This document shows, one piece after another, positions 51,257 through 63,277 of a DNA stretch of 64,000 nucleotides. Under the pieces are notes generated by a model. It worked only from the letters and a program-made list of their open reading frames with translations. It was not told the origin of the DNA and did not search any database. The position numbers and the translations under genes are program-made. The stretch is from Harmonia axyridis (Eukaryota > Arthropoda > Insecta > Coleoptera > Coccinellidae): positions 78,900,798-78,964,797 of the forward strand of contig NC_059501.1 in NCBI RefSeq assembly GCF_914767665.1, read 5' to 3'. Position 1 is the stretch's first letter. Each line of letters begins with the position of its first letter.

Positions 51257-54200
51257 ATAGATCTATGAGCTACATAGATCTTTGACTGACGTACATCTGT
51301 TGGCAAGCAAGATCTTTCCAAACGGTAGATCTGCTGGCTTACTAGCACATACTATTACTATACCTAGTTACATATAGTTTTGTTATGTCCAATGGCGCAT
51401 AAATGAACGAGCGCGAGCTCAAGATCTCCCTATGCCTAGTAAGTGTTTTTCTCGGTTATGGACGAATGCTAATAAAGCTGAAATCATCGAATCGTTCGAA
51501 ATGGTCACAACCGATGAAGAATTCATTTTTCGGTTTTTGCCCCTGGAATTGAGACATCATTTAACGATCTATTACACTTCAGCCAGTGACGCGTATAGAT
51601 CTTCACACTTGACAACTTATGCAGATGGACATCGCTCGGTTCAAGGTGGAATCGATGAGACACAAATCGTCGATCGAAGGACCAAAGATTCGAGCAAAAC
51701 ATCGATGATTGTTGCAGACTTCACTTCGTTCGATAAATTAAATACAAATCTTACGGTCTGATGGAAACGTCGTGGGAAGCGATAGAATTTGTACGTGAGA
51801 GGAAGTCCCCTTTTAGTTTTTTAGTCCCTGTTTTTGTTCGCTAAAATCGATAAAAATACTGACTTGCTGTCGGGAGATGTTGAGTTGCTCTATACTCTAG
51901 GACTATTCAGAGAAACACTACAGGCATATCGAAAACCTTTAAAAATACAGGGTGGCTCAAATCACGAAAAAGTTGCGTTATTTAGGGATGAGTGTGTTGG
52001 TGTAAACAGATCGAAAATATCTCCAATGGTTCCCGAGATACTTCGAAAAAACTAAAAATCCAGGTTTTTTTTTCTGTAACTCATTTGTTTTTGGAGATAA
52101 CTTTACGAAATTTGGTTTGTAGTCATAATCCAATATACTTTAATGGTGTCTTCAGATTTTGTGTTTGCCATTGTTTCACGGACGCGATAGTCAATTTTTT
52201 TCTTATGGACGCCATATAGGTTCGAATTCAACAATGTATCACACTCTACAAAAATATTGATTCTAGCTACGCAAATTTGAACTTAATTTTTATTTTTTGT
52301 TTGAGTAGTAGGCTGGTTGCGGATTGCATGGAATAAATCAACTCAAGTTTGTTGGAAGTTTTATATGCTCACTTAGAACTGTTTTTGAGATACTCGTATT
52401 CCAATTTTTCATGAACTGGAAGGTCTTTGGAAAACCTTAATAACATCGGAATGAATATTTTTATTTGAATATGATTTTAAAATTGAATTCTAGAAGAACG
52501 GAGGTAAGTATTGACTTATTAATAACCATTGAGAACTCAACTGTTCAATATGGGTCAATTCATTAATGTCCGTTTTTTTCTCAATGACATCTTCAAGAAA
52601 TTTAGGACCAAGGTTTTAATGGTTAGGTATTCTATAGAGGTGGTCCAGCTTATAGTTCAATAACTTTGGGGTATGATAGAACAACTCTCTTCATGAAAAA
52701 AAATTTATTAAAAAAGTTTCATTAAAGATGTTTTCCAACGAGAAATTTCACTTTGAAGAAATGCCATTTTTCAATTTCGACAACCTTTATTTCGAAAACT
52801 AGTCATAGGATTAAGTTGGAGCCATATACTATCTTTTTCAGGTCATATTCTACAAAATACGAAAAATTCAGAAAAATTAACCAGTCACAATTTTTTCATT
52901 AGGCTGCTACTTGGTCCCTAGAAATTATTCGGTGGCTCTTTTTGGTTTTTCAAATGAACTTTACCATCCTGTAAATCCAAAACGAAAACCTTTTTGCCTG
53001 AAGTTAATTAACACAAATATGGTTATTTTTTATTCTGAATTCATGGTGAACGTGTGGTGGTTTTCTTTCAGGACACCCTGTATATAAGTACATGTGAATT
53101 CTCAACCCGATAGGATCTGTAAATATCGGGTACCTATTTCTCTTCCAATATTCTCGAATTTTCTATGGTTCTGATGGACACATTGAAATTTTTCATGGAA
53201 CATGGAAATTATTATTTAATTTTTCTACGTTCATGCAAAAAGCAAAACTTCATTGAACTATATTTAGTGAAAAAAGAAGTTCTTCATTGCACTAGTGCAA
53301 TAAAGTTTTTATTGCACTCATCTGTCATTCTACTTCAACGTGCTGTCACCAATTGTTCATTCACTTTCAACATTGAGGGTAAAAATAAAGTTTGAGTTAA
53401 ATTGTTCGTAGCGTATTAGTTCCTGTTTGAATGCAAATCGATATTAATAATAAAGTATTCAAGTTGCGCTTTTCATTTTCCTACACCTAGTGCCGCACCT
53501 CAATTTTTTGCTTTTTGCATGAACGTAGAAAAAATGTTGTATGCATCTCGTGCAACAATTGTAAACATTCACTTTTTGCACTTGTTGCATAAATAACTAT
53601 TATACACAAAAATATATTGCGTCGGTTTTGTGGTCACGGAGATATTGGGTAATTATTTTTCGAAATTCTGGTTACCTATACGTTTAACATAAAATTCTGC
53701 ACTAGGCCTGAAATTCTCATTTCACATCCAAATTCAATTACAGATATGAAATTAAGAAATAAACAAAATTTCGAACGGCCATACTTACGAACCCCCTAGT
53801 CGGATTTCACCCATTAATAATTCAACCTCAGTATTCGCACATGCAAATCTTCTGACTTGGCGTCATTAGTTTTTTTTTAAGTTTTATTAAAACCCCTTTT
53901 CTGACTCTTTCGATCATGTAATTATCACCGATAATCGGCTTGACATTGTATTATTGGAATTCCTCAAAGCTTCATTCCTACATCTAGCCATAAAATCTGC
54001 GTTCAGTGCATACAAAAAATAATCTACGCCGCCTATTATTCCATTATACCACAATGATTCGTATTTCTCGCTACGATAATTCCTTAATTGTGTAACTGTT
54101 ACTTTATTTCCTCCTTTAACCTAAACGATAATCGCTCATAGAAAAAATGATCTCGTTTTGTTTTTCACCTATGAGCGATACTAAAAAGTTATTTCTATTT

Positions 54201-54799
54201 TCTCCTCTTTAAATTCGTCTCGGAAAATAAAAGTTGGATGTAAGTAGACCAAGATTTGACACGAATATAAAAGACGAGCAAAAAATTGAAGATGCAGACA
54301 AATTACCTGCATTTTATTGCTCGCAAATGATCAGGGGAATTAGTAGGAGAGTGTTTACGTCTCATATTTTCCAGTGGATTGGCCAAAAATTAGATGAATT
54401 TCTATTCTGACCTTCTCAACGTTAAATGATTGTTTGGTAAAATATAACGGGTTTTATTTTTATTAACCTTACATAACATTTTTATTAACCTAACCCAACC
54501 TAACCTTCACAACGAGGTACATCGATGAAAAAAATGAGTTCTTAATTAAATGATTTATTGATATATTTGTAATGGATAATAACAATAATTTAATAATCCC
54601 TTAAGTTATAACAATGATGTGTGGGACAAGCCAATTGGAGCATTGTATATTGACTGAGAAAACAAAACAATATAGAGTTTTCATACAATCGAGTCATTGT
54701 ATAAAAATAATAAATATAGGTCAACAAGTTACCCATAAATTGGAGGTCAAGGTTTTCCCAACTCGAAAGATGCGAAGAATTTAAAATTTTTCCTAGTTA
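51257..54799. other. Intergenic stretch with one unexplained 109-codon frame
   Basis: The frame at 51432-51761 (plus; MPSKCFSRLWTNANKAEIIE) ends without recognisable motifs, and its coding status is doubtful. Elsewhere there are isolated CAGGGTG-type ends (51950, 53075) and a 13-bp hairpin near 54128-54180. No gene supported. Confidence 0.45.
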
Positions 54800-54994
54800 C
54801 AAAAGCGTACAACTTTGCTCCAGCTATTTGTTTCCGAAATTCTAGGCTTTATTGTAAAAAACTGATTATACATTCATGATTCAAAGTATTGTCCATCGCT
54901 GGCCACTTCTTTCTCCGATATTTCAGGCAGGCCGTGTGCCATTGATCAAAACAAGTAATAATCTGAGGGAGCAGCGTCTAGAGAATACGGCGGA

Positions 54995-55025
<31 letters not shown>

Positions 55026-55822
55026 AGTATGTCTTGACACTTTCGCAACATGGGGGCGAGCATTGTCATACTATAAAATCACTTTATCATGTATCTCGTT
55101 GTATTGCAGCTGTTTGTCCTTCACGTGAAAGCATGGCCAGGATATCCCCATGATTTTCTGCGCTTGGGATTATCGTAATGAACCCATTTTTCGTCTTCAG
55201 TTACAATAATATGCAGAAATCCCTTCCATATTTGCCTTGCAACTAGCTGTTCACAAGCAAACAAACGCCGTTCAACATCTCTTGGCTTCAACTCGTTCGG
55301 TACCCAATTTTCTTGTTTCTGAATCATTCTCATGACTTTCAGTCGTTTTGAAATGTCTTATTTCGTCACTCCCAATGATCCTGCCAATTCTTGTAGCATT
55401 TAACACGAGTCTTGATCAAGTAATGCCTCCAATTCTGCATCTTCGAAAACCTTCTCTCTTCCACCGCCTTGCTGGTCTTAGATATCAAAATCATCGTTCT
55501 TAAGCGTTGAAAGCACTTTCACTAATAGCGGAAGCATCATAGGTATTTGAGAGCAATCGATGAGTCTCAACCGCAGATTTCTCCATATTGAAGCTGAAAA
55601 TTAAAACCTCTCGCGAATGAGAATTTGGCTCGTAAGCTGACATGTTTAATCGAGAATAACTTTATGATGCAGACACAAATCAACTAATATTTTGATGACG
55701 TTATGTTTACAAACACCTAACCTTATTGTATGACATCTACTATCTATTTATTTCGACCACCACTTACCGCTACAGCCAACAGCCATCTATTGCAAAACAG
55801 CAAGAGCAAAGTTGTACACCTA
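54800..55822 (-). mobile_element. Degenerate mariner (D34D) with recognisable termini
   Basis: Inverted ends GTACAACTTTGCTC (54807-54820) and GAGCAAAGTTGTAC (55804-55817). The minus-strand frame 55121-55333 reads MRMIQKQENWVPNELKPRDV and TEDEKWVHYDNPKRRKSWG. The middle is deleted and other parts are frameshifted. Same subfamily as 14107-15737 and 27757-28440. Confidence 0.88.
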
Positions 55823-55862
55823 ATATTTGGCTACACACTTTTCTGTTCTTCTTCAAAACTTA

Positions 55863-55973
55863 TTAAACCAATTCAGAAAATTCCTCCAGTTCAGTTCAGA
55901 TAGTTAATTTCTTTATATCTGAATATAGGCAAATGAACTATCTGAACTGAAGAAATTTTCAGAATTGGTTTAA
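55863..55973. repeat. 111-bp hairpin next to a mariner end
   Basis: Arms of about 40 bp: TTAAACCAATTCAGAAAATT and CAGTTCAGATAGTT on the left, with their complements on the right; loop about 30 nt. The left arm has a short extra CAGTT duplication. Confidence 0.75.
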
Positions 55974-56415
55974 ACAGTTTTATAGATAACCCACAACGTA
56001 CATAAGTACATTTGGTATATGCAGATGAACAACATTTTAATTAAAATGCAATCATTAAATGATTGAGTCTCTTTGTCACGCAGAGGACATACAGAAATTA
56101 CAGACCATAGATATGTCGATCAATAGATCTATAGATGGGAGAAGACCAAACGATTCTCATTACATCCACATTTCGCTTACAATTCAAACACCAGTGGCGT
56201 GTTTACCATGGAAGCCTAAAAAGCACAGTTCCCCTAAAAAATTTTCATTGTCTGCAAATTATTAAATTAAATTTATTAGTATCCTTGAAAATAGATCCCA
56301 AAGCCCCCCTATCTACTCCAGTGTCGCTATGCATTTTTATGGCGGATAGATATATTTATTAGAATTACATCATAATTAAGTCATGTACAAAAATATTTCT
56401 ACACCTTATCATATA

Positions 56416-56682
56416 CGGTGTTGAGAATGTAAGCATTGAAATGTACAACCTAGTCTGCCCCTGGTAAACTAAAAGTGCTAATTTAAATTAAAGGGCAGTA
56501 TTTTAAAAGGTCCTTACTTCTGTTCACCATATCAAATTTTTTTTAAATTATATTAAGTTGTTTGAAATTTATTCCACTAAAATGGATTTTCTGTGGCGTC
56601 ATTTAGGAGGCCGTATCTCCGTAGGGAGGGCTGCTAGAAAAAAAATGATGGGAACTTTTCCCACATTTTCCCGGACACCCTG
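56416..56682 (+). mobile_element. MITE family X, third copy
   Basis: Same orientation as 19580-19889. Starts CGGTGTTGAGAATGTAAGCA, shares GGAGGCCGTATCTCCGTAGG, ends CCCGGACACCCTG before TA. Confidence 0.7.
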
Positions 56683-57452
56683 TATAGTGGTCTTATTTGT
56701 AGGAATTGTTCTATTTTCAGGCACTCCAGCCCCTTCATGCTATAAGAAGTTTGTTGTGTTCAAATTCCGTAATCTGTCAATTTTCGTAACAGTCACACCA
56801 ACTGCCGAAATACAATACAAAAGTCACTAGGATGAATAATTTGAATTTTTCAATGAATTTTAGTGGGTTCAGAACTCACACCCGGAGACCATATTCAATA
56901 AAAATTGGCTTACAAGAAGTTCTAACAGTACTACCATCTATTGCTCTAACAGCTTCTTTTTGGGTTACGAGTATTTCTTGTATATAACTTGAATTACCCT
57001 ATATTTGTAGGCCTCAGACCATGCGAGAGTTAAATAATGACAACAGGTTTGAAGGGCTGTGTGATAATTGAAGATCATTTGTTATTTTTATTTGAGATGG
57101 GAACAATAATTTATTTAGTGTCAAATAGAATGCCTTAAAAAATTTGTGGAAGATGTAAAAGTTACAGTTTTGGTTTGTTCGTTATTGAGGCATAATTTGT
57201 TCGAATTGAGCCAACTGGTTGCTATGGCTTATAAATATCCTGGGATCTAGTGAATAAGTTATTCATATTGTGATCTTTTGTAGCTAGGTTTGTATCATTT
57301 ACGTATAAAAATATGTATCGTCAATATTCTTTGGAATATAAATAATATAAATAACAACTAGAATAGAATAGAATAGTTGTGTAATTTAATTTTAATTTTA
57401 GTTAATTGAACTATATAGTGCGAATATATATTCGCACGTTTTCACAATCTAG

Positions 57453-57724
57453 AGACACGCCACTGTCAAACGCAATTCGACAAACTCCAAGATGATGGAA
57501 AGAAATCCTTAAAACGCAAACAAGAAGAACTCTCGATTCCATCAATGCCATCACCATCGAGCATAAGCCAAGTCCGTACCCGCCCACCAAAGCAAAACGA
57601 AAACTTTAAATTGCAAGATTTGTCCAGCGATAAAGGAAGTATGTTAAGGTTGATGATGGTGCAAAAGAGGAAGTATTACTGCCACTTCTGCAGATCTCAC
57701 AATCCACAATGGGTAACGCAATAG
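57453..57724 (+). CDS. Unidentified open frame, possible terminal exon with Cys/His cluster
   Basis: An open frame of 89 codons without its own ATG, preceded by a plausible acceptor (CACAATCTAG) and ending in TAG. It is basic and Ser/Pro-rich (KSLKRKQEELSIPSMPSPSS, VRTRPPKQNENFKLQDLSSD) and ends in RKYYCHFCRSHNPQW, a C-x2-C-x3-H cluster. Composition is more gene-like than the surroundings. It could be the last exon of a host gene or part of a retrotransposon ORF1. Partner exons were not found. Confidence 0.35.
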
Positions 57725-58499
57725 GCAAATAAATAACTAAATAAACAAGACGAAGCGCCTATCTCGCCTAGTTCGTTACGGTGGACTTTCAATGGTAACA
57801 TTGGTAACTCTGCAAGAACTTAGAAGGAACGGATATTATATTCATCTTGAACTTGGGGAGTACCTGTGAAATGTGGAAATTTCGGTGCTCATGTTTTAAT
57901 AGAGGTCGATATCAGGTGGTCAACTAGATCATTAGATCCGCTTGGTTTGTGCCATTGGACAATGAGCACTCACCACCTAGAACACCCTGTGACAATGTCG
58001 TTTTTTTGAGCTCCGAACCGATCACTTTTTCATTTGGGAGCATATGGAGGGGTTGCCTTATACTGTGATAAAAATCTAATTGTGAAAATCAGAACTGACA
58101 TAAATAAAATTAGTGTATATAAAATTTTTGAGTGCGCTGCAGCAGAATTCAAGTTGGGAAGTCATAAGTTGGTGATTGTGGCTGTGTACAGAAAACCAGA
58201 GACTAAGTTGGATGTTTTTTTGGCGAAAATTCATGAATTGTTAGAAATTTTGAGTGAAAATGAAATTCACTTCATTGTCGGAGGTGATTTCAATATTGAT
58301 AGCCTCAATAAAAATGATGTGGGAGTAAAATCTTTCGAATCTTTGCTGGAATCGTTCGATACAGAACTGGCAATCAAGGAATACACTAGAACTCATTACA
58401 ATGGAAAAAAGTCATGTTTGGATAACTTCTTCACATCTTTCAAAGAATATTCTTCAAAAGCTATCGATTCTAACATTTCTGATCACAGATCCACTGAGT

Positions 58500-58905
58500 C
58501 AGTGACGGCTCGTCAGGGTCGGCAGGGTCGGCCGGGCCGACCCAAAAATTATCGGGAAATAGAAAATAATTCTAGATATTCAATTCATTCAAACTCAATC
58601 GGAGTTATCGATTTCGATATCCAAATTCCCTCGGTAATGAATATTTCCACTCAGAACAGAAAAATATAGCTCATACCGGCTAATATTTTCTTTCGGACCC
58701 ACCTAATATTCGATTTCCAAAGCATCCAGCGTTGTTATTCCCTTTCATAAATTGTAACAAACCACAATCGTAAATGGTTACTTTTCGTAACATCACCCCA
58801 AACAGGTTATTCCAGAATTGTACGTAACACCGTAACATTAGGTCTGAAATGTAACACAAATGTTACAATTATACAATTGCAACCCCTGGAATGTCACTGA
58901 AAGCC
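58500..58905. mobile_element. hAT fragment inserted in the LINE, carrying an empty site
   Basis: Starts CAGTGACGGCTCGTCAGGGT and follows, inverted, the right part of the hAT at 21578-24092 up to GGAATGTCACTGAAAGC. It then passes into LINE sequence, so the far end is lost. It lacks the TTA-flanked insert present in the other copy. Confidence 0.88.
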
Positions 58906-59202
58906 CCGTAATGTCAATTTGTATTCACTGCCTATACATAGGTTAAGTAGATATGAAAAAGGGCCATATTATGCAAGTTTGAAATTTTTCAATAAGCTGC
59001 CTGTGCAGATGAGAATTATAGATTGTTTGAAAGTTTTTAAGAGACAGATATTTAATTTTCTTGTTGGTATTGAACCCTATAATTTAGAGGAATATTTAAA
59101 CTTCAATTGTTAATTTTTAGGTGCTTATTTAGTTAAGTTTTTTATGACGTTTTTCAACCCACTGTACAGTTGTTGTAAATGTGGCTGTTTGAAATAAATT
59201 GC

Positions 59203-59226
59203 TATTATTATTATTATTATTATTAT
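59203..59226. repeat. (ATT)n tail of the LINE
   Basis: About eight ATT units right after the LINE polyadenylation signal; typical LINE 3' microsatellite. Confidence 0.9.
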
Positions 59227-59540
59227 GTCATTTTCAGTAAGCATATTTTGTCCCCAACATGAACTATCAAATTTGACATGAAGCGCGCGGAAATGAAAAC
59301 ATATCAGTGATACAATACTTCACTCAATTCGAGAGTTTCTTCACAAAGAACGCACTTCTTATGTCTCATAGTGAATCAACGTTTTATATTAACTCAAAAT
59401 ATATTGAAATAAAAACCTAAATATATCAGAAATTCAGAAAACAAACTTGAAGCGCGCCAAACGACGTGAAACAACCGATGACACTAGGGAAGCAAAAGTT
59501 GCCAAACCTTGGATTTCAGCCGGTAGATACAGAAACGCCC
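59222..59540 (+). repeat. Dispersed repeat R1, copy 4
   Basis: Begins right at the LINE tail (GTCATTTTCAGTAAGC) and contains the ACTATCAAATTTGACATGAA and CCAAACGACGTGAAACAACC blocks. Same orientation as the copies at 36-37 kb. Confidence 0.65.
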
Positions 59541-60755
59541 TGTAACTCGAGAACGAATCTATGATTACACATTATTTCGAAAAGAGAGATCAGGAGTCCT
59601 TAAAGATTTTTTTTCTTATAGTTTTCAAAGTGCTTTCAGTGAGCTTCGAATAGCCTTCCATTTCAAAAAGGTGGCCAACAATCCCACATTCACCCTAACT
59701 GAAATAAAGTGACACTATCATCTAGTTAGCAATGAAGAACGATACCTCTTCCTATCTGCATCTGTATTGAGAGTGAATATTCATATCTGCCATTACATGC
59801 ATCAGTGCAACTTAGCTAGGCATCTGTCACCAACGGATTATCCATGAAAATCTCATTATTAACGGATAACGGCTCTCGGATACTCAGGAATCCATTCAAT
59901 ATAAATAATGAAACGGGTAACTGTAGCAAAATAACGATAACGATATGGTTAATTATCGAATTAGACATTCTCTGTTGCATATTTCCTTCAGTTCGGACAT
60001 GAAGATGCTTTGATAAGGGTAGCTGAATGTGCGAACTAACCTAATCTAACCTAACTAAATATCCGAATCTTGCAAGTTCTATTTTAGAGGTTCCTAAGCT
60101 TAGAATATATAGGGTGATTCACAGGGATGGCTTATTAGACGTTTATGGAAACTTATCATAATTTTGAGCTGAAAATTTGGGTTTGAGACAATGATCTTTC
60201 TTCCTAAAATATTTTCAGATCTCTACAACTTCCGGTTATACCGGAAACAGACTACTATTTCCTTATTTTTTTTTCCAAATTAACCAAAATTTCGATGCGA
60301 GCACTTTTCGCTGAAATATCGAACTCTGAATTAAAAGGACCTTTTTGTCTTTAACCATCAATGATCGCACAGAAAATTTAAGGGATGTTTTGAAATATTG
60401 AATGAATTCTCTACAAGAAGTAGCTATTGGATATCCGGAAAAAAAATTCTTTTCGTTCTCTGCATTAATTTGAATAGTTGATAAGTTGCAGGCTTTTTGG
60501 ATAATCAAGTGCTGAATTGAAAATATCGAAAAAACCATCAATGTTGAGTAGGTATGCGTTTTACAGTTCAATATCACCACAAAATCCCAGAAATTAAAAA
60601 AAGTCAAGATAATAATTAAATTCTGAATAAATAATAGATCGTAGGCCCCAATATTTTTGATAGAATATCATAAGTTGTACTTATATCCACCTAAACACTC
60701 TTTATAGGACACAATTGTAGTATATAATCTCTTAGACACTGTATATAGGACACAA
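59541..60755. other. Intergenic stretch with a Z-family foldback fragment
   Basis: 60109-60290 matches the first 180 bp of foldback Z (GGGTGATTCACAGGGATGGC). The rest has short frames only; 60263-60607 (minus) shows no domain. Confidence 0.55.
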
Positions 60756-60828
60756 GCCCCTGTGGCCTAATGGATAAGGCATCGGCCTCCTAAGCCGGGG
60801 ACTGTGGGTTCGAGTCCCACCAGGGGTA
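60756..60828 (+). tRNA. tRNA-Arg (anticodon CCT)
   Basis: 73 nt. Acceptor GCCCCTG pairs with CAGGGGT (one G-U), discriminator A. The D-arm has GGCCTAATGGATAAGGC, the anticodon loop CTCCTAA gives CCT, and the T-arm has GGTTCGAGTCC. A T7 terminator follows at about 60833. Confidence 0.97.
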
Positions 60829-61417
60829 CGAATTTTTTTCCGTTCAACTCATGCTCTATTTTTATTTATTCCTATTTCAGCTCTTAAGCTCTTTGTTCTT
60901 TCTTAAACGGTAATTCTTCATAAAGCATTCAGAACAATTCTGGCGATCATTCGCTGTCAGGACTCCACTATTTGAATTTCAATCAAATCCGAAATCTGCA
61001 TTTCTAGTCGGAAAATATACGCTTGCGTTCGTTTCTATCAAGATACGCCAGATATGAAAAGTCGGACAGTCATGAAATATACCGCTGTTAATTGAAAGAA
61101 TGAAGTGATGGCCAATCTTGCGAGAATGGCTGAATTGGTGGACAAGCTGAATTTTCCAACGGATATGAATGAATTCCTCCAATTGATAAGCAATAATTGC
61201 AGGTTTGGCTGTCCGATTCTTAGGAAATCGTGAGTTCCACATCATGTCAATGAAACTGATTAGTATAAGAGAGTCAGCCTTGATTTGCTGTTTTGCAATT
61301 ATCATTAACGGATATGGGAACTGAATAATTTAGATGGGCGAGCTCAGATAGAGGATATAGGCCAGTCGCTGGATTTCGTTTTAGGGCCCGTACTTGCGAA
61401 ATTAAGAATATATTGTA
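60829..61417. other. Intergenic stretch, nothing recognised
   Basis: Short frames only (e.g. 60979-61305 minus); no known domain. Confidence 0.55.
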
Positions 61418-62323
61418 ACGGGTGTCTTTTTTTCGAGGTATATAACTTTAAGTTGGCATTACTGTTCAAGATGGCGACCGATTTAACAGCTGTCAAGTGA
61501 TTTATTCTCAGTTTGGATTGGCAATTCATCATGAATAGACTCACGCCTGAAGAACGCTTGCAAATAGTGCAATTTTATTTCGAAAATAATGCTTCTGTAC
61601 AGAATACGTATCGCGCACTACGTCCATTTTATTTTGTTTAGCGATAAAGCGCACTTCTGGTTGAATGGCTACGTCAACAAACAAAGCTGTCGCATTTGGA
61701 GTGAAGCTAATCCTCAAGTGTAGGTCGAAACACCGTTACATCCAGAAAAACTGACTGTTTGGTGCGCTTTATGGGCTGGTGGAATCATTGGTCCGTACTT
61801 CTTCAAAAACGATGATGGCCAGAACGTTACAGTCAATGGTGATCGGTATAGAGCCATGATTACTAACTTTTTCATTTCTGAATTGAACAACCATGATGTC
61901 CAGGAGCTGTGATTCCAACAAGACGGCGCAACATGTCACACAGCTCGTCCGACAATCGAATTATTGAAAGACAAGTTTTGTGAATTGGCCTCCAAGATTT
62001 TGTGATTTAACACCGCTAACTACTTTCTGTGGGGCTATGTAAAGTCATTGGTCTATGCGGATAAGCCACAAACCCTTGACCATTTGGAAGACAACGCCGT
62101 GTTATTGCCGATATATGGCCACAAATGTTGGAAAAAGTCATCGAAAATTCGACGTCCAGATTGGACTACATCCGAGCCAGCCGTGGCGGTCATATGCCAG
62201 AAATCATGTTTAAAATGTAATGCCACAAGATTATCTTGCGGAAAAATAAAATTCATGTCGATCGAATAATCCATCGTTGTTTTATTGCAATTTAAAGTTC
62301 TATAGCTCTAAAAAAACACCTTT
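61418..62323 (+). mobile_element. DD41D element D4, TA-flanked
   Basis: Ends ACGGGTGTCTTTTTTTCGAG and CTAAAAAAACACCTT between TA dinucleotides (61416-61417 and 62324-62325). The plus-strand transposase begins MNRLTPEERLQIVQFYFENN, then shows the same internal deletion junction as D3 (CGCACTACGTCCATTTTATT). Stops and further deletions follow. Non-coding remnant. Confidence 0.9.
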
Positions 62324-62623
62324 TAGATGAGTACTGAAGAAAAATAATGTAAATTTTACTCTATGGTTCTTTATTAATTTCTACAGGGTGCGATTCCGGA
62401 GAAGTTTACACTAGTCAAGATAGTTTCGAAACATTGTTTGGTTTATTGTTGGGGTCCTCATTTGAGAATATACAGGGTGATTCGATTCGACCGATTTTAC
62501 TTTAACTAGTTACTTTGGTATGGCTCATTCAATTTTGATAACTTTTTTCAATTTCTTTATCAATGAGTAGATTCAAAATAATTTCAACAATTTTCCCTGA
62601 AATACAATATGCAGCCACAAATA

Positions 62624-63277
62624 CATGGTGTTTCCTAATTGAATGTCAATACTCATGGAGGTAATTTTGAGTCCATTTTAAGAAAAAAACTTCATAAGAA
62701 CATATGTCCTAAACGTCATACCTTTTGAGATACTGGGTGGTAAAGTTTTCAAAAATAAATCATTTATTATTAATATCTACAATATAACTCTCAGATATTT
62801 TAATGAAATTTGTCGTACATGTACTATGAATCAAGAGGCATTTTTGATGGTACGCCAAAAATTTTTACTGAAATAAAAATTATTTTTGGAATTCCCAATC
62901 ATTTCTCACCAAAGTTGATCACCTGACTTTTTTCAATCCGATGCACGGTTTTCGCTTAAAAAAATAATAACCGTTTCTCTGCATGATCACAACAATATCG
63001 TTAATACATATATAATAATATGACAATATCACCATGCAGAGACATACTTAAATTTCATTTTTTTAGATGAAACCCGTGCGTCGGACTAAAAAAATTCAAG
63101 AGATCAAATCTGCTCATAATTGGATACAGATTTCATTTTTTTTATTTTTGAAAACTTTACCACCCTGTATCTCAAAAGGCAAGACGTTTAGGACGTATAT
63201 TCATATGAAGTTTTTTTCTTTAAATGGGCCCAAAAATCACCCCCATAAATATTGACATTCAATTAGGTACCACCTTG
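62624..63277. mobile_element. Foldback element with arms of about 200 bp, TA-flanked
   Basis: Ends CATGGTGTTTCCTAATTGAA and TTCAATTAGGTACCACCTTG between TA dinucleotides. Arms stay complementary through the TTTTGAGATAC and GGTGGTAAAGTTTTCAAAAA blocks. No ORF. Confidence 0.82.

Larger units (their letters stand above)
58034..59226 (+). mobile_element. Non-LTR retrotransposon: endonuclease domain and 3' tail, RT domain missing
   Basis: The frame 58034-58497 encodes part of an APE-type endonuclease: GGVALYCDKN, LVIVAVYRKPE, FIVGGDFNIDSL, KSCLDNFFTS and ISDHRS. After a hAT fragment, 58919-59112 encodes the ORF2 tail (YYASLKFFNKLPVQM). The RT domain is deleted. An AATAAA and an (ATT)n tail end the element. 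Confidence 0.85.

Noticed and set aside
51432..51761. 109-codon plus-strand frame considered as a gene
   Set aside because: No recognisable motif, no partner exons, and the length is possible by chance at this composition.
54476..54510. CCTAA-like words resembling the insect telomere repeat
   Set aside because: Only a few degenerate units; a similar scatter near 60040. No array.
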